The translations under genes were made by a program, and so were the position numbers. From Fictibacillus sp. BK138 (GTDB lineage Bacteria; Bacillota; Bacilli; Bacillales; Fictibacillaceae), in the NCBI RefSeq assembly GCF_004216955.1, contig NZ_SGXL01000001.1:2917963-2981962 (forward strand): 64,000 bases of DNA, read 5' to 3'. Numbering within the stretch: the stretch's first letter is position 1; the number at the start of each line of letters is the position of its first letter. Below are positions 17,288-26,500 of the stretch, in pieces. The notes under the pieces are model-generated. The model was not told where the DNA came from, did not search any database, and saw only the letters and a program-made list of their open reading frames with translations.

Positions 17288-17414
17288 CATAATCCTCCAT
17301 TTAAGGTATATATAATGCTCTTCCCTAAACTATCTGTACCGTAAACGTTTTTTACATCTTCAACTATTCTATTTTCATTTTTTCCAAAAATGGCTAAAAG
17401 TTATCTTATTTCAT

Positions 17415-17451
17415 AAAAAAACCACCCGAGCAGACGAATCCACCCGGATGG
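17415..17451 (-). terminator. Terminator of the nucleotidyltransferase-fold gene
   Basis: On the minus strand CCATCCG pairs with CGGGTGG (one G-T pair) around a loop and runs into seven T residues. Confidence 0.75.
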
Positions 17452-17482
17452 CTATCACTATTTTGTATGCATTTCTCATTTT

Positions 17483-18328
17483 TTATACCTTATTTTCAGG
17501 TCGAACAAAATCCATTTTTTCTTTGTATTCGTTTAAAAACGGTAGATGGGGATAATGCTTTTCCGCTAGAAGAAAAACCTCTTCGATTAAAAGCTCTAAT
17601 TCCTGCACACTATTATGAGCATCTCCTAGATAAATAGCAGAAAATCTTTCATCCATATTTTTGGGCTTAATGGTAAAAATCTCACTATATTTATGTATCC
17701 ATTTAAATGATGGATGGTGGATATACAATTTGTTCAGTCCAAATAACGTTCCCATCAATTTCTTCTGAACGGCTCCCATCAAATCATACAGCATCAGCCA
17801 GTCTTTCCGGTCTAATAATGCTTTGCGATTGTTCCATCTATACCAGAGCGCCAAGTTTTCCTCGATCATCTTTTCCGCAAGCTGATCAGGATAAATCTGA
17901 ACTTTGTTTTTTAATGAATCGATCACTGGATCTCCATATAAACTTTGTCCGTAATAGATAGAAGAGACCATACATTGTTTTCCGTAATCTATATCAAACT
18001 CATTCACCACATCGTTAATCCAAGTTTCAGCAGTACTTGTTAAAAAACTGCTGATTTCCAGCTTCACATTCTCAGGCGTTAAATAGCTCTCTGCCCATTC
18101 TTCCTCCTCAAATGGGTGGAAATCAATCACGGATCCATGAATCGTTTGAATGGGATGCATTCGGTCTTCATCTGTTGGAGACTCAGACCAGAAGATATTC
18201 AGCTCGATGTCTGAATGTTTATCTTCCCATCCTCTTGAAACTGAACCAGCCAATAATACCGCTTCCACATTACGATTTTCCTGATAGATAGATGCCATTT
18301 TTATTGCTATATCTTTTAATCCCATCAT
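17483..18328 (-). CDS. Nucleotidyltransferase-fold protein
   Basis: A 281-residue protein with an N-terminal MNT-type nucleotidyltransferase core: AVLLAGSVSRGWEDKHSDIELNIF gives the GS-x-n-RG...DxE pattern (about residues 25-48), followed by an all-helical C-terminal region like that of aminoglycoside adenylyltransferase relatives. It may transfer a nucleotide to a small molecule or protein, but I cannot name the substrate and do not infer drug resistance. AAGGAG is 8 bases before the ATG at 18328; a longer frame starting at 18352 lacks such a site. It has its own terminator. Confidence 0.75.
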   Translation of the reverse strand: MMGLKDIAIKMASIYQENRNVEAVLLAGSVSRGWEDKHSDIELNIFWSESPTDEDRMHPIQTIHGSVIDFHPFEEEEWAESYLTPENVKLEISSFLTSTAETWINDVVNEFDIDYGKQCMVSSIYYGQSLYGDPVIDSLKNKVQIYPDQLAEKMIEENLALWYRWNNRKALLDRKDWLMLYDLMGAVQKKLMGTLFGLNKLYIHHPSFKWIHKYSEIFTIKPKNMDERFSAIYLGDAHNSVQELELLIEEVFLLAEKHYPHLPFLNEYKEKMDFVRPENKV

Positions 18329-18487
18329 GTATTCTCTCCTTATAAAAGGCATAACGGCCTTCGACTAACTCTTCAGCTCTCTGTAAGATTATCACAACAA
18401 ACACTCTAGGAAAATATTACAATATTTGAAAGGGATTTAGGTTTATTAAATAGAAAGGATTCTAATGAAAATAAAAGGAGACTATAA

Positions 18488-18706
18488 ATGATTCCTAAAA
18501 AAATCCTATATAAATATGTCGTACTCATGATTCTTTGTGTTCCTGTCATCATTGCTGCAAAACTTGACTATCATACTTGGATTAATCACTTGCCTGTAGA
18601 ACAGTTTGATTTTGGCAAAGCCTATTTTACGGCGACGATTATTAGTCTTGTGATGTTTGTCAGCAGCATTAGAACACATAAGAATCCAAATAATCCTTCC
18701 ATTTAA
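18488..18706 (+). CDS. Small two-segment membrane protein, unknown function
   Basis: A 72-residue protein with two hydrophobic segments (VVLMILCVPVIIAA and a second at YFTATIISLVMFVSS) and a basic tail. AAAAGGAG is 8 bases before the ATG. It ends 22 bases before the acetyltransferase gene, so the two may form a small operon. I do not recognise the family. Confidence 0.7.
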   Translation: MIPKKILYKYVVLMILCVPVIIAAKLDYHTWINHLPVEQFDFGKAYFTATIISLVMFVSSIRTHKNPNNPSI

Positions 18707-18728
18707 AATGCTCATAAAGGAGAGAAAA

Positions 18729-19277
18729 ATGTTAACCGGTAAAAGAATTATGTTGCGAGAGTTTGAAGAGGAAGATTGGAAAGCTGTACATAAATATGCT
18801 TCACAGGAAATTGTTTCTCAGTACCAGCCTTGGGGACCAAATACCGAAAAAGAAACTATTGCATATGTTCATGAAGCCATGAATGAAGCAAAGATTAATC
18901 CCCGTGTACGTTTCGCTTTCGCTATTGTGGAAACCCAATCTGAAGAAATGATTGGTGCTGGAGAATTATTTATTCGAAGCTCTACCAATAGAGAAGGTGA
19001 GATCGGGTATATTATTCATCCCGCATACTGGGGGTCAGGTTATGCAACTGAAGCAGCGAATATGTTATTTAACTTTGGTTTTTCAACGTTAAGATTACAT
19101 CGTATTTTTGCAACGTGCGATCCAAGAAATAAAGCATCAGAAAAAGTACTAAAGAAAATCGGTATGACTTTAGAAGGTAGGATTCGTGAATCTATTCTCC
19201 TTAAAGACGGATGGCGGGATTCATTATTATTCGGTATGTTAGAACAAGAATGGTTACTAAAAAAAGGACTCGGTTAG
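18729..19277 (+). CDS. GNAT-family N-acetyltransferase (RimJ/RimL-like)
   Basis: A 182-residue GNAT protein of the RimJ/RimL type, which acetylates amino groups using acetyl-CoA. Seen: N-terminal beta strand KRIMLREFEEEDW, motif A region GEIGYIIHPAYWGSGYATEAA with the acetyl-CoA pyrophosphate loop (about 100-118), and the later LRLHRIFATCDPRNKASEKVLKKIGM signature. The start at 18729 has GGAG 9 bases upstream. The substrate is unknown; relatives act on ribosomal protein N-termini or small molecules. Its stop lies inside a terminator hairpin. Confidence 0.88.
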   Translation: MLTGKRIMLREFEEEDWKAVHKYASQEIVSQYQPWGPNTEKETIAYVHEAMNEAKINPRVRFAFAIVETQSEEMIGAGELFIRSSTNREGEIGYIIHPAYWGSGYATEAANMLFNFGFSTLRLHRIFATCDPRNKASEKVLKKIGMTLEGRIRESILLKDGWRDSLLFGMLEQEWLLKKGLG

Positions 19278-19290
19278 GAGTCCTCTTTCC
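19264..19290 (+). terminator. Terminator hairpin at the end of the GNAT gene
   Basis: AGGACTC and GAGTCCT pair around GGTTAG, followed by a CT-rich stretch. It overlaps the stop codon, and the convergent gene at 19291 begins its 3' end here too. Confidence 0.65.
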
Positions 19291-20016
19291 TTATTTATGA
19301 TGAAACGGACACTTTCCGGTAATCGGTTCAACGTCGTCCCCAATAAAATACTGCTTCCACTCTCTATGCTCCGGATCACCGTAATGGCTAATGTTCGGAT
19401 GGGTCGGCAAGTTATCCCACTTCTCCACACGTTCACGTACTTTTTCACGTGACATGCTCCCTCCTGGGGACGTTCCTTCCAATCCTTCAAATATGCGTCT
19501 TGGCTGAAATCCGAGAACTAAGCTGTTTCCAAGATCTCTCGTTTTCCGCTGTTTATATGCTGGTGCGTTGCCAAACACAAAGTAAGGTTCATTATCCACT
19601 GAAAAAGCAAATAAGTGATGGTCGGGATCTTTCGGAATATGCTCGGGCCATGGCTGATCGTCAGTTTCGTGAAGATATTTAAGGATGTTCCAGAAATATT
19701 CTCTATAATACGGAATGTCCTTCTCTTCTTTTTCAGGCTCGACGAACACAAATAATCCGTGGCGAATTAATTTAGGGGCATCGAATAGTTTATTGAATTC
19801 TTTAATAGCTTCAGGAAGGTTTGACCAGTCATCATGTGTTACATATGCATAGCGAAGCTCACCTTTTTTTTCTGCAGCCATACCAAAGTAACAAGGAAAC
19901 GTTTTGTCCGTGACTGTTTCATGAAATGTCTTATACTCTTCAATGACCCATGCTGGAACTCGATCTGGATTTGTCATATCTTCTTTTGTAAGCAAAGTTA
20001 ATTGTTTCGTTTCCAC
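19291..20016 (-). CDS. YqcI/YcgG family protein (possible heme-dependent N-hydroxylase)
   Basis: A 241-residue protein of the YqcI/YcgG family. A characterised member, GntA, is a heme-dependent arginine-derivative N-hydroxylase of guanitoxin synthesis; whether this protein shares that activity is unknown. Conserved blocks seen: FPCYFGMAAEKKGELRY, DQPWPEHIPKDPDHHLFAFS, RRIFEGLEG and the C-terminal NISHYGDPEHREWKQYFIGDD. A GTG start with AGAGGAG 9 bases upstream is used. No neighbouring gene points to a pathway. Confidence 0.8.
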   Translation of the reverse strand: METKQLTLLTKEDMTNPDRVPAWVIEEYKTFHETVTDKTFPCYFGMAAEKKGELRYAYVTHDDWSNLPEAIKEFNKLFDAPKLIRHGLFVFVEPEKEEKDIPYYREYFWNILKYLHETDDQPWPEHIPKDPDHHLFAFSVDNEPYFVFGNAPAYKQRKTRDLGNSLVLGFQPRRIFEGLEGTSPGGSMSREKVRERVEKWDNLPTHPNISHYGDPEHREWKQYFIGDDVEPITGKCPFHHK

Positions 20017-20087
20017 TTAACCACTCCTCTGATCTGATAATGAGGAATTTCCCTTAAGCTAAATAATTAAAACGTAATTTGTTTTGC

Positions 20088-21089
20088 TTATTTTTTCCAA
20101 GCTAATATCTCTTCAAGATTGCTTAAATGTTGTGAAAGCCAGATCATTTCATGAGCAAACCTTTTAGGAGGATCACCTTCATGCTCGATAACGGAGATCC
20201 ACCACGTACTCTCCATGTACCAAACGAGCCTTAATGACTGAATTACCCTATCAAGCGATAATTCATTTGTATGGCTATACCCTTCAATAAATGCATGTAC
20301 CGCTTCTGGATTTAAAGTATGGTTATGTAAGCATGCTGAGATAATAATTCGGCCTATGTCTAACTCAAGAAAGTCATAATTCATCCGGTCAAAATCTAAA
20401 ATCGCTTTTACGGCGTCTGATGAAAATAATAGATTATCCACCCATAAATCCCGATGACACCAGCCTGGAGTCAGATTATCAAAGTCTTTTTTCAATTTAC
20501 TGGTCGCTTCTTTTTGTAAAAGTATAAAGGGTTTTAATTCTGTTAACCCTTTTTCATCGCACGCAGCGATAACTGAATCCCAATAACCGATACGATTTTG
20601 GAAGGACGGCATATTGAACATGGTTTCTTTTTTTGGAGGAAGCGTTCCGTCATTTAATAGATCGTGAAGCTTTCCAATGGCTGATCCTAATGATTTCATC
20701 TGATGGGAGTCAGCATTTCCAGCCCGGATTAAATTTCCTTCCATAAATTCCATGATCGTGTACAGTTCCCCATTCAAGGTCTTATGTAAAAGTTCTCCGC
20801 CGTGCTCCAGCAGTTCTGGACAGGGAACTCCATGATTAAAGCCTCGATTTTGAGTCCGAAGTGCTGTTCGTATGGTATCAAGGTCATATTTTTTGATACG
20901 TTCTCTGTTGTATTGCTTTAATAGAAATGTACCTTTATTCGTTTCGATCTTCCATTTTTGATTAAGCCAACCGCGTTTTATTGGTGTATTCTTATAGATG
21001 GACCATTCAAAACGGTGTTCTGCATCGTTTTTCAAATGTTCCCATAAGGAACGTTCTGCAGCTTGTTTTTCTAAACTAACAGCACCCAT
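20088..21089 (-). CDS. Phosphotransferase-fold protein (CotS/APH family)
   Basis: A 333-residue protein of the aminoglycoside phosphotransferase/choline kinase-like superfamily, closest in style to the CotS/YsxE/YutH spore-associated group. The catalytic loop WCHRDLWVDNLLF (Asp and Asn) and the metal-binding ILDFDRMNYDF are intact at about residues 210-245, so an active kinase is possible. The small-molecule substrate is unknown. It lies 4 bases after a DUF2087 gene, probably in the same transcript; its ribosome site GGAG is 13 bases from the ATG, suggesting translational coupling. Confidence 0.78.
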   Translation of the reverse strand: MGAVSLEKQAAERSLWEHLKNDAEHRFEWSIYKNTPIKRGWLNQKWKIETNKGTFLLKQYNRERIKKYDLDTIRTALRTQNRGFNHGVPCPELLEHGGELLHKTLNGELYTIMEFMEGNLIRAGNADSHQMKSLGSAIGKLHDLLNDGTLPPKKETMFNMPSFQNRIGYWDSVIAACDEKGLTELKPFILLQKEATSKLKKDFDNLTPGWCHRDLWVDNLLFSSDAVKAILDFDRMNYDFLELDIGRIIISACLHNHTLNPEAVHAFIEGYSHTNELSLDRVIQSLRLVWYMESTWWISVIEHEGDPPKRFAHEMIWLSQHLSNLEEILAWKK

Positions 21090-21093
21090 TCGT

Positions 21094-21396
21094 CTACTTC
21101 AGCTCCTGCCACTTCGTCCACGATGCCTCTTCTCTTTTTTTATAAAAACCAGCGTCTCGATCCATATATCCATTTACAATAAACTCTCTGCGAATGGTAC
21201 AAAAATCCTCATGGTATTGTTTGATGAATTGATTGATCTGCGGTTCGCTATAAGATTCTTCGTCTAATTTTCGTACCAAGTACTCCAGTACCACTAACTT
21301 TTTCTTCTTCTGTGAAGGTATGTTCTTTAGTTTCCCATCTTTAGTTAAAAAAGCATTTAATACACTTGTTTGATAGTTCTCCAATTCTGTTGTCAT
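21094..21396 (-). CDS. DUF2087 domain protein
   Basis: A 100-residue protein matching the DUF2087 pattern: KKKLVVLEYLVRKLDEESYSEPQINQFIKQYHEDFCTIRRE..., then a short positively charged end. The fold looks like a small winged helix and may bind nucleic acid, but no function is established. GGAGTG is 8 bases before the ATG. It is followed at once by the CotS/APH-like gene. Confidence 0.75.
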   Translation of the reverse strand: MTTELENYQTSVLNAFLTKDGKLKNIPSQKKKKLVVLEYLVRKLDEESYSEPQINQFIKQYHEDFCTIRREFIVNGYMDRDAGFYKKREEASWTKWQELK

Positions 21397-21411
21397 CTGT
21401 TATCACTCCAT

Positions 21412-21825
21412 TTAGATTGATTCTGTTTTTCTATTTCGTTCAAAACCTTTATAGCGTGTACCTTGAAATGTTAGGTGTCCTTTATCGCCCTCAACCAGCA
21501 GACCATAGTCTTGCGGTTTCACCTGAAATTCCATTCGGTCTCCGCTTTCCACTTCAAATGTAACAAAATACGTTGTATGCGCCGACGTATCGTTTGCGCC
21601 TCCGCTCACCCGGCTTCTTTTTGTTTTCACATCTGCTGGAACCGTCAGCTGTGGCTGTTTGTTATTGTGGCTCCATTGACTTATTCCTTTTACTATCGCA
21701 AAAAGAAAAATTCCTATAACAAGTACAAAGATTATCCCAATGAAAATCGGTCCAAATTCAAAGATCCAATCCCCAGCTCCAAAACCAGGTTCTTGAAACT
21801 CTTGAATGTCTTCAAAGTTATCCAT
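21412..21825 (-). CDS. DUF2500 membrane protein
   Basis: A 137-residue protein with an acidic N-terminus, one membrane helix (about residues 20-45, IFIGIIFVLVIGIFLF) and a cytoplasmic or external beta-rich domain of DUF2500 type (VTFEVESGDRMEFQV, GLLVEGDKGHLTFQGTRYKGF). The function is unknown. The ATG at 21825 has AGGGGCGA upstream; a longer frame to 21915 is not supported. It lies 15 bases before the DUF2087 gene in the same direction. Confidence 0.78.
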   Translation of the reverse strand: MDNFEDIQEFQEPGFGAGDWIFEFGPIFIGIIFVLVIGIFLFAIVKGISQWSHNNKQPQLTVPADVKTKRSRVSGGANDTSAHTTYFVTFEVESGDRMEFQVKPQDYGLLVEGDKGHLTFQGTRYKGFERNRKTESI

Positions 21826-21963
21826 TAAATCGCCCCTTATCACACCCACTTTACATATTATTACATACGGAAATAAAAAGACAGAAGTTTCAGTTTTATC
21901 ATTTGGATGAAACACTAATTAGAAAGACGCCTCATTTTTCTTCGCTAATTGGATTTTTCAGGC

Positions 21964-22060
21964 TGAATCCAAAAGTTTATGCAATGAATCCACAAGATTT
22001 AGCCTTGAATCCACGAAAAGTGGACCTCAATCCAAAAATTTTTAGGGTTTATCCACGAGT
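21964..22060. repeat. Imperfect tandem repeat, 21-bp period (5 units)
   Basis: The word AATCC (last unit TATCC) recurs at 21966, 21987, 22008, 22029 and 22050, exactly 21 bases apart, in degenerate units such as TGAATCCACAAGATTTAGCCT. GTTTATCCACGAGT here is the reverse complement of a word in the array at 1116-1220. Confidence 0.75.
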
Positions 22061-22126
22061 CGGCACTCGGCGACAATTTTCGCCACCTCGCCATCCCGTC
22101 CTACACCACCCACAAACATTAACATC

Positions 22127-22156
22127 AAAAAAGAACTGCATTCAAAAAATGCAGTC
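22127..22156 (-). terminator. Terminator of the siderophore operon
   Basis: ACTGCAT and ATGCAGT arms are followed on the minus strand by TCTTTTTT. It lies 25 bases after the last siderophore gene. Confidence 0.85.
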
Positions 22157-22180
22157 CTCTCTTAACTTGATACATTTATT

Positions 22181-23980
22181 TTAAACGGTTACTCTGCTTG
22201 CACGAACCTCATGCAATGCATTCCTTACTTTGCCAAATTCCGATGCGTGAGGCCGGTCGTCTCCATCTCCATATCCGTAATCAACCATTCGGTTCCGGTT
22301 CAAACATAGTTTTGTAAGCTCTGGCTTAAAGAAGTCAAACAGTTTGAAACGTTCTTCTAAGTGAGAGAATCGCTCTTGATACGCTTCAATACTGTCAATC
22401 AAATGTGACCAGAATGCTGTCTCTTCAATCAATTCATTGCGTACCAGCACGTTTGCCATATATCGCAGGTGACAGATAAAAAGACCGGTGAAAATAAACT
22501 GAGTCAAACCTTCTGGCGGCTCGCTGCGAAGAACCTTTCGCAGATCTTCTGTTACTCCTTCTAGTTCAGGAAAAGGCTGATCCGATATATTCACATCATC
22601 CACATAATCTTTTACAGCAAGTCTTTCAGGCTGATAATTCTTTAAAATCAAGATTGTATTCTGACCATGCGGCGAGAAAACCGTTCCGTATTGATACAAA
22701 AAGTGCAGAAGCGGCGGCATGACAACATGAAAGAACTTCTTCACCCATTCGTCAGCACTCAAACCAGACTTTTCAATCAAGCTTTGTACGTATGGCTTGC
22801 CGTTCACATCGACATGATGAAGAGCCGCGAGTGTAATCGGCTGTTCACCAGGCTTCAAGTATGTGTAGATGCTTTCACGCCAGATCGTTCCGAGCATTTC
22901 TAAATATTGATATGGAGCACCCTTCAACTCGCTGTAATGTGTATGATCCACATTGATGCTCGCTACTTCTCCGGGCAGCACAACTTCACATTCATCTCTT
23001 AAAAAGCTGTCGCGTTCAAAGATCCCTTTAATGTGCTCAGTCACTTGAGGCGCAATCACCGTACGCTCTGATGGCAGCCCGCGATATACGAGCGTATTTA
23101 ATATGCTCATCGGAAGTTTAACGTGTGACTTCAGCTTATTGGTTGTATTCACAAACGTTCTGATCGACTGCTGCGGCAAATAGTGATCTGTTCCCTCTTC
23201 TAATGGCACAATCATGCCAGTCGCCAAGTCTTCAGGAAAATTTTGAATCAAAACATTCTTCCATTGCCATTCGTGTACGGGCATGAAGTAGTAATCGAGC
23301 GGCAGCTTGCCGTTCTCTCGTAAAATCTCATTGAAACGCTGGAAGAGAACTCCATCAAGTTCTTTCATGATCAGTTTTTCATAATGCAGTTCACTTACAG
23401 ACTGGAACTGAGCACGATCACGATGTACCGCAATCCAAAACAACTTCGTTTCGTTCTGGTTTTCAGGGGCATATTTGCTGTAGTCATCAAAACCAAATCC
23501 GATGCGTCCTTTGTTATAGGTGATCCATGGGTGACCCGACATCTCACCCTCTAACTCCGCATAATCCAGATCAACCAGTTCATCTGACGTTTTCATATGG
23601 TTGTTTAATAGATTGGCATCCGCAATGAGCGTATGGTTCAATTCCTTAATGAGATGGCCGGCTGTTTCTGAAGACATACCGATCATCACCTGAATATCGG
23701 TTAAAAAACGGATCGCACTTACAGCAGGTTTCCATTCACCATTCTCTAAAATTTTTATCGAATCCGGATCCACATCATAGCTGTCAAAGAAACGCTTTTC
23801 TGCTGAAAAACGGTATTGTCGATCTTCATTAACCGAAAATACAAAGCCGTCTTCTTTTTGCTCTGGAAGAATCATGTCTTCATACATATACTCTGCCAGC
23901 ATCTTAGCAAGCAAATTTTTATTTACTCTCTCCCACGTATCTTTTTTTAGAATAGATTCCGTTTCATTTATATAAAGCAT
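22181..23980 (-). CDS. IucA/IucC-family siderophore synthetase (second copy, RhbF-like)
   Basis: A 599-residue NRPS-independent siderophore (NIS) synthetase. These enzymes adenylate a citrate carboxylate and condense it with a hydroxamate-bearing amine. Motifs seen include SGHPWITYNKGRIGFG (ATP-binding region), MPVHEWQWKN, the TNTIK-type STxR region in LPQQSIRTFVN and a C-terminal FerA-like domain (GTVFSPHGQNTILILKN). As last gene of the operon it parallels rhbF, which would add the second arm to the citrate core. The ATG at 23980 follows GGAGGAAAAGC and overlaps the MFS stop by 17 bases. Confidence 0.92.
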   Translation of the reverse strand: MLYINETESILKKDTWERVNKNLLAKMLAEYMYEDMILPEQKEDGFVFSVNEDRQYRFSAEKRFFDSYDVDPDSIKILENGEWKPAVSAIRFLTDIQVMIGMSSETAGHLIKELNHTLIADANLLNNHMKTSDELVDLDYAELEGEMSGHPWITYNKGRIGFGFDDYSKYAPENQNETKLFWIAVHRDRAQFQSVSELHYEKLIMKELDGVLFQRFNEILRENGKLPLDYYFMPVHEWQWKNVLIQNFPEDLATGMIVPLEEGTDHYLPQQSIRTFVNTTNKLKSHVKLPMSILNTLVYRGLPSERTVIAPQVTEHIKGIFERDSFLRDECEVVLPGEVASINVDHTHYSELKGAPYQYLEMLGTIWRESIYTYLKPGEQPITLAALHHVDVNGKPYVQSLIEKSGLSADEWVKKFFHVVMPPLLHFLYQYGTVFSPHGQNTILILKNYQPERLAVKDYVDDVNISDQPFPELEGVTEDLRKVLRSEPPEGLTQFIFTGLFICHLRYMANVLVRNELIEETAFWSHLIDSIEAYQERFSHLEERFKLFDFFKPELTKLCLNRNRMVDYGYGDGDDRPHASEFGKVRNALHEVRASRVTV

Positions 23981-25175
23981 GCTTTTCCTCCTTATGTAGG
24001 TGAAGTTTCCCTCTGTTTCTTTCACTTGTGAACGTTCTCCATAGGAAAACAATCAGGTGGAGAACGACGAACAAACTTGCGTAAAAAAATATTTCTGATA
24101 TTGACTGGACGTTTACGATCGTTGATGCCGCAACCGGTGCGAGCAGGAGCCCCACATTTTGAACCGCAGAGACCTTACTGTAATCGCCATGTGTATTTCG
24201 GCTCCACTTGAAAAGGAATACATCCAATTTAGCAAGACACCAGGCCGCTCCTATTCCGAACATGCAGCGAAATACAATCAGTCCTGCTATTCCTGTTTCA
24301 ACTCCTTGGAAAAACAAACCCGTAATAATCATGACAGTTGCTGCAATATAGCCTTTCACCCCAAGCTTCTCACTGTATTTCCGGATAAGCGGCAAAGACA
24401 CAATCGCCATTAAGCTAGGCAGTAAATACAAAATACTGCTTGTCATCGTATCCGTGTGGTACATCTGTTCTGTGTACGTAGTAAAAAATGGCCGAACCAT
24501 ATTTACAGCTAGATAAAGAGTTAAAACAACAAATCCGAATAAAAATAATTGCGGCAGCATGGTTGTGGTACTTCGATGGGCGCTTTCTTGTAGCTGGCCA
24601 TCCACCACATTGCGGCCCGCATCCTTCAGCATAAAATAACTGAAAAGACCCAACAAACATTCCATAATCCCGATCAACCAGAATACTTGCAGAGGATTTC
24701 CCATCTGTATAACCCAACCAGATAATAATGTCGCTGCGACAATTGCACCCTGCAGAACTGCATGATAGCTTGCTGCCGCCCTTGTCTCCGTTTTTCGGTT
24801 CTCCTGCATAAGAATCGTATACAGCAAAAAGTAGCTGCTTTTAAAGATCAGCAGAAGAATACTCGCTGCGACAAACATCTCAAAGCTCTGTGAAATCGCC
24901 ATTAAAAAGCAGGAAAAACCTGTCCCCCATTGGCCGATGATCAGCAGAGTAGAACTGTTTTGCCTTTTGTTCGCGATCAGCCCCCAGATCGGTGTGCAGA
25001 TAACGACTGTAAGCCTGCATGTCATAATGTAAAACCCGGTGAGATCAGGATCTGTTATGCCATACACTTTTTTAAAAAACTGCGGGTAGAAAGGTGATAA
25101 TAATACTTCTGTGCATACGAACAGAAAGACACAGCTTAATAGAAAAAAGTTTAGCGAACGGCTGCGGGCTTCCAT
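23964..25175 (-). CDS. MFS transporter, probable siderophore exporter
   Basis: A 403-residue major facilitator with 12 predicted membrane segments. It starts MEARSRSLNFFLLSCVFLF, overlaps the monooxygenase gene by 25 bases and overlaps the second synthetase gene by 17 bases, so it is translated with the pathway. Position inside a siderophore biosynthesis operon suggests export of the finished product; import of ferric siderophore would normally need an ABC system, which is not encoded here. In the Sinorhizobium rhb operon no transporter interrupts E and F, so this order is a variation. Confidence 0.85.
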   Translation of the reverse strand: MEARSRSLNFFLLSCVFLFVCTEVLLSPFYPQFFKKVYGITDPDLTGFYIMTCRLTVVICTPIWGLIANKRQNSSTLLIIGQWGTGFSCFLMAISQSFEMFVAASILLLIFKSSYFLLYTILMQENRKTETRAAASYHAVLQGAIVAATLLSGWVIQMGNPLQVFWLIGIMECLLGLFSYFMLKDAGRNVVDGQLQESAHRSTTTMLPQLFLFGFVVLTLYLAVNMVRPFFTTYTEQMYHTDTMTSSILYLLPSLMAIVSLPLIRKYSEKLGVKGYIAATVMIITGLFFQGVETGIAGLIVFRCMFGIGAAWCLAKLDVFLFKWSRNTHGDYSKVSAVQNVGLLLAPVAASTIVNVQSISEIFFYASLFVVLHLIVFLWRTFTSERNRGKLHLHKEEKHALYK

Positions 25176-26500
25176 GATGGTTCCGTTCCAAAGTTTTGAA
25201 ACACATTTTTTTCCTTCACGGGATAGATTTCCTCACCAAAAAGTTTATTGATAATGACTGCGTTCCTGTGCGCACCAAGGCCAAGATCAGGAGCACCAAC
25301 ACCATGCGTGTGAAGTTCACCATTCTGAATGAAGATATGGTTGTTCTCCATGTCTTTCGTCTGCAAGCGATAATCTTGAGTGATCTGATAACGATTTTTA
25401 GAATCCCACTGTATTCTTTCTTGCATCTTCATCAAGAAGTGCGGAAATGCAGGGGCATACCCCGTTCCTAATATAACGACGTCAGATTCTAACTCAAAAA
25501 CTTCTCCTGTAACGTTTTGACGGAGTGAGAGCAGATGCGTGTCTCCTTCATCGTCTAAAGAAACGAGTTCAGTCATCGCTTGCAAATGAATTTCTGGCTT
25601 ATTCTGACCTACCGATTTTTCATAAAGAAGATCATAAATGTCGGCGATCGTATCCATGCTTATACCTTTATACAAAAGCGCTTGTTTCTTGAGCAGCTCG
25701 TCCTTCTTGGAGGAGGACAGCTGATAAAAGAAATTTGTATAATCCGGCGAAAAATATTCTAGCCCAAGCTTTGAGTATTCCATCGGGAAAAATCCTTTTG
25801 AACGCGTGAACCAGTTCAATGAATAAGCGTCATTATCCTGATGCTGAGCTAAATCATAAAAAACTTCTGCAGCACTCTGTCCTGATCCGATGATTGTAAT
25901 GGAATTTGCCTTCAGCAGCTCTTCTTTTCGATCTAAGTATTGCGAAGAGTGGATGACTTTTGCACCCAATTTCTTCTCGAGATGTGAAGGTACAGCAGGA
26001 CTCGTTCCGATACCTACTGATAGATGTCTTGTGTAATACGTGATTGTCTCACCTGATTCTTCAGATCTCACTATTACCTCGTACAAAGACTCATCACCAA
26101 TTTCAACCTGCATAATCTGTTCCACTGCCATCCCAAAACAACACGTATCAAGCTGACTCGCTGCCCACTGGCAATAATGGTTATACTCTGTGCGGGGGAT
26201 GTGGAAGTTTTCCAGAAAATAAAAATGATATAGTCTGTTATGCTCCTGCAAATAATTCAAAAACGTATACCTGCTCTTCACATTCGCCATGCTCACCAAG
26301 TCAGCAAAGAATGGCACCTGAAGTGTTGTACCGTCGATCAGCATCCCTTTATGCCAGTTGAATTCCGTTTTCTTTTCAAAAAACAGCGCGTCTTTTCCCT
26401 CTGTTTCATCCAGCATAGCCGCGAGCCCAAGGTTGAATGGACCGATGCCAACACCGATGATGTCATACACTTTATTTTGCTGCGGCTCTTTTAAAGACAT
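25151..26500 (-). CDS. Siderophore amine N-monooxygenase (RhbE/IucD family)
   Basis: A 449-residue FAD/NADPH-dependent N-hydroxylase of the lysine/ornithine monooxygenase family. It has the FAD motif GVGIGPFNLGLA at about residue 16, the NADPH motif IIGSGQSAAEVF at about 210 and the C-terminal VILGTGYAPAFP signature. The substrate here should be 1,3-diaminopropane (or its acetylated form), because the operon encodes diaminobutyrate synthesis and decarboxylation. The ATG at 26500 has AGGAG 8 bases upstream and overlaps the acetyltransferase stop. Confidence 0.93.
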   Translation of the reverse strand: MSLKEPQQNKVYDIIGVGIGPFNLGLAAMLDETEGKDALFFEKKTEFNWHKGMLIDGTTLQVPFFADLVSMANVKSRYTFLNYLQEHNRLYHFYFLENFHIPRTEYNHYCQWAASQLDTCCFGMAVEQIMQVEIGDESLYEVIVRSEESGETITYYTRHLSVGIGTSPAVPSHLEKKLGAKVIHSSQYLDRKEELLKANSITIIGSGQSAAEVFYDLAQHQDNDAYSLNWFTRSKGFFPMEYSKLGLEYFSPDYTNFFYQLSSSKKDELLKKQALLYKGISMDTIADIYDLLYEKSVGQNKPEIHLQAMTELVSLDDEGDTHLLSLRQNVTGEVFELESDVVILGTGYAPAFPHFLMKMQERIQWDSKNRYQITQDYRLQTKDMENNHIFIQNGELHTHGVGAPDLGLGAHRNAVIINKLFGEEIYPVKEKNVFQNFGTEPSWKPAAVR

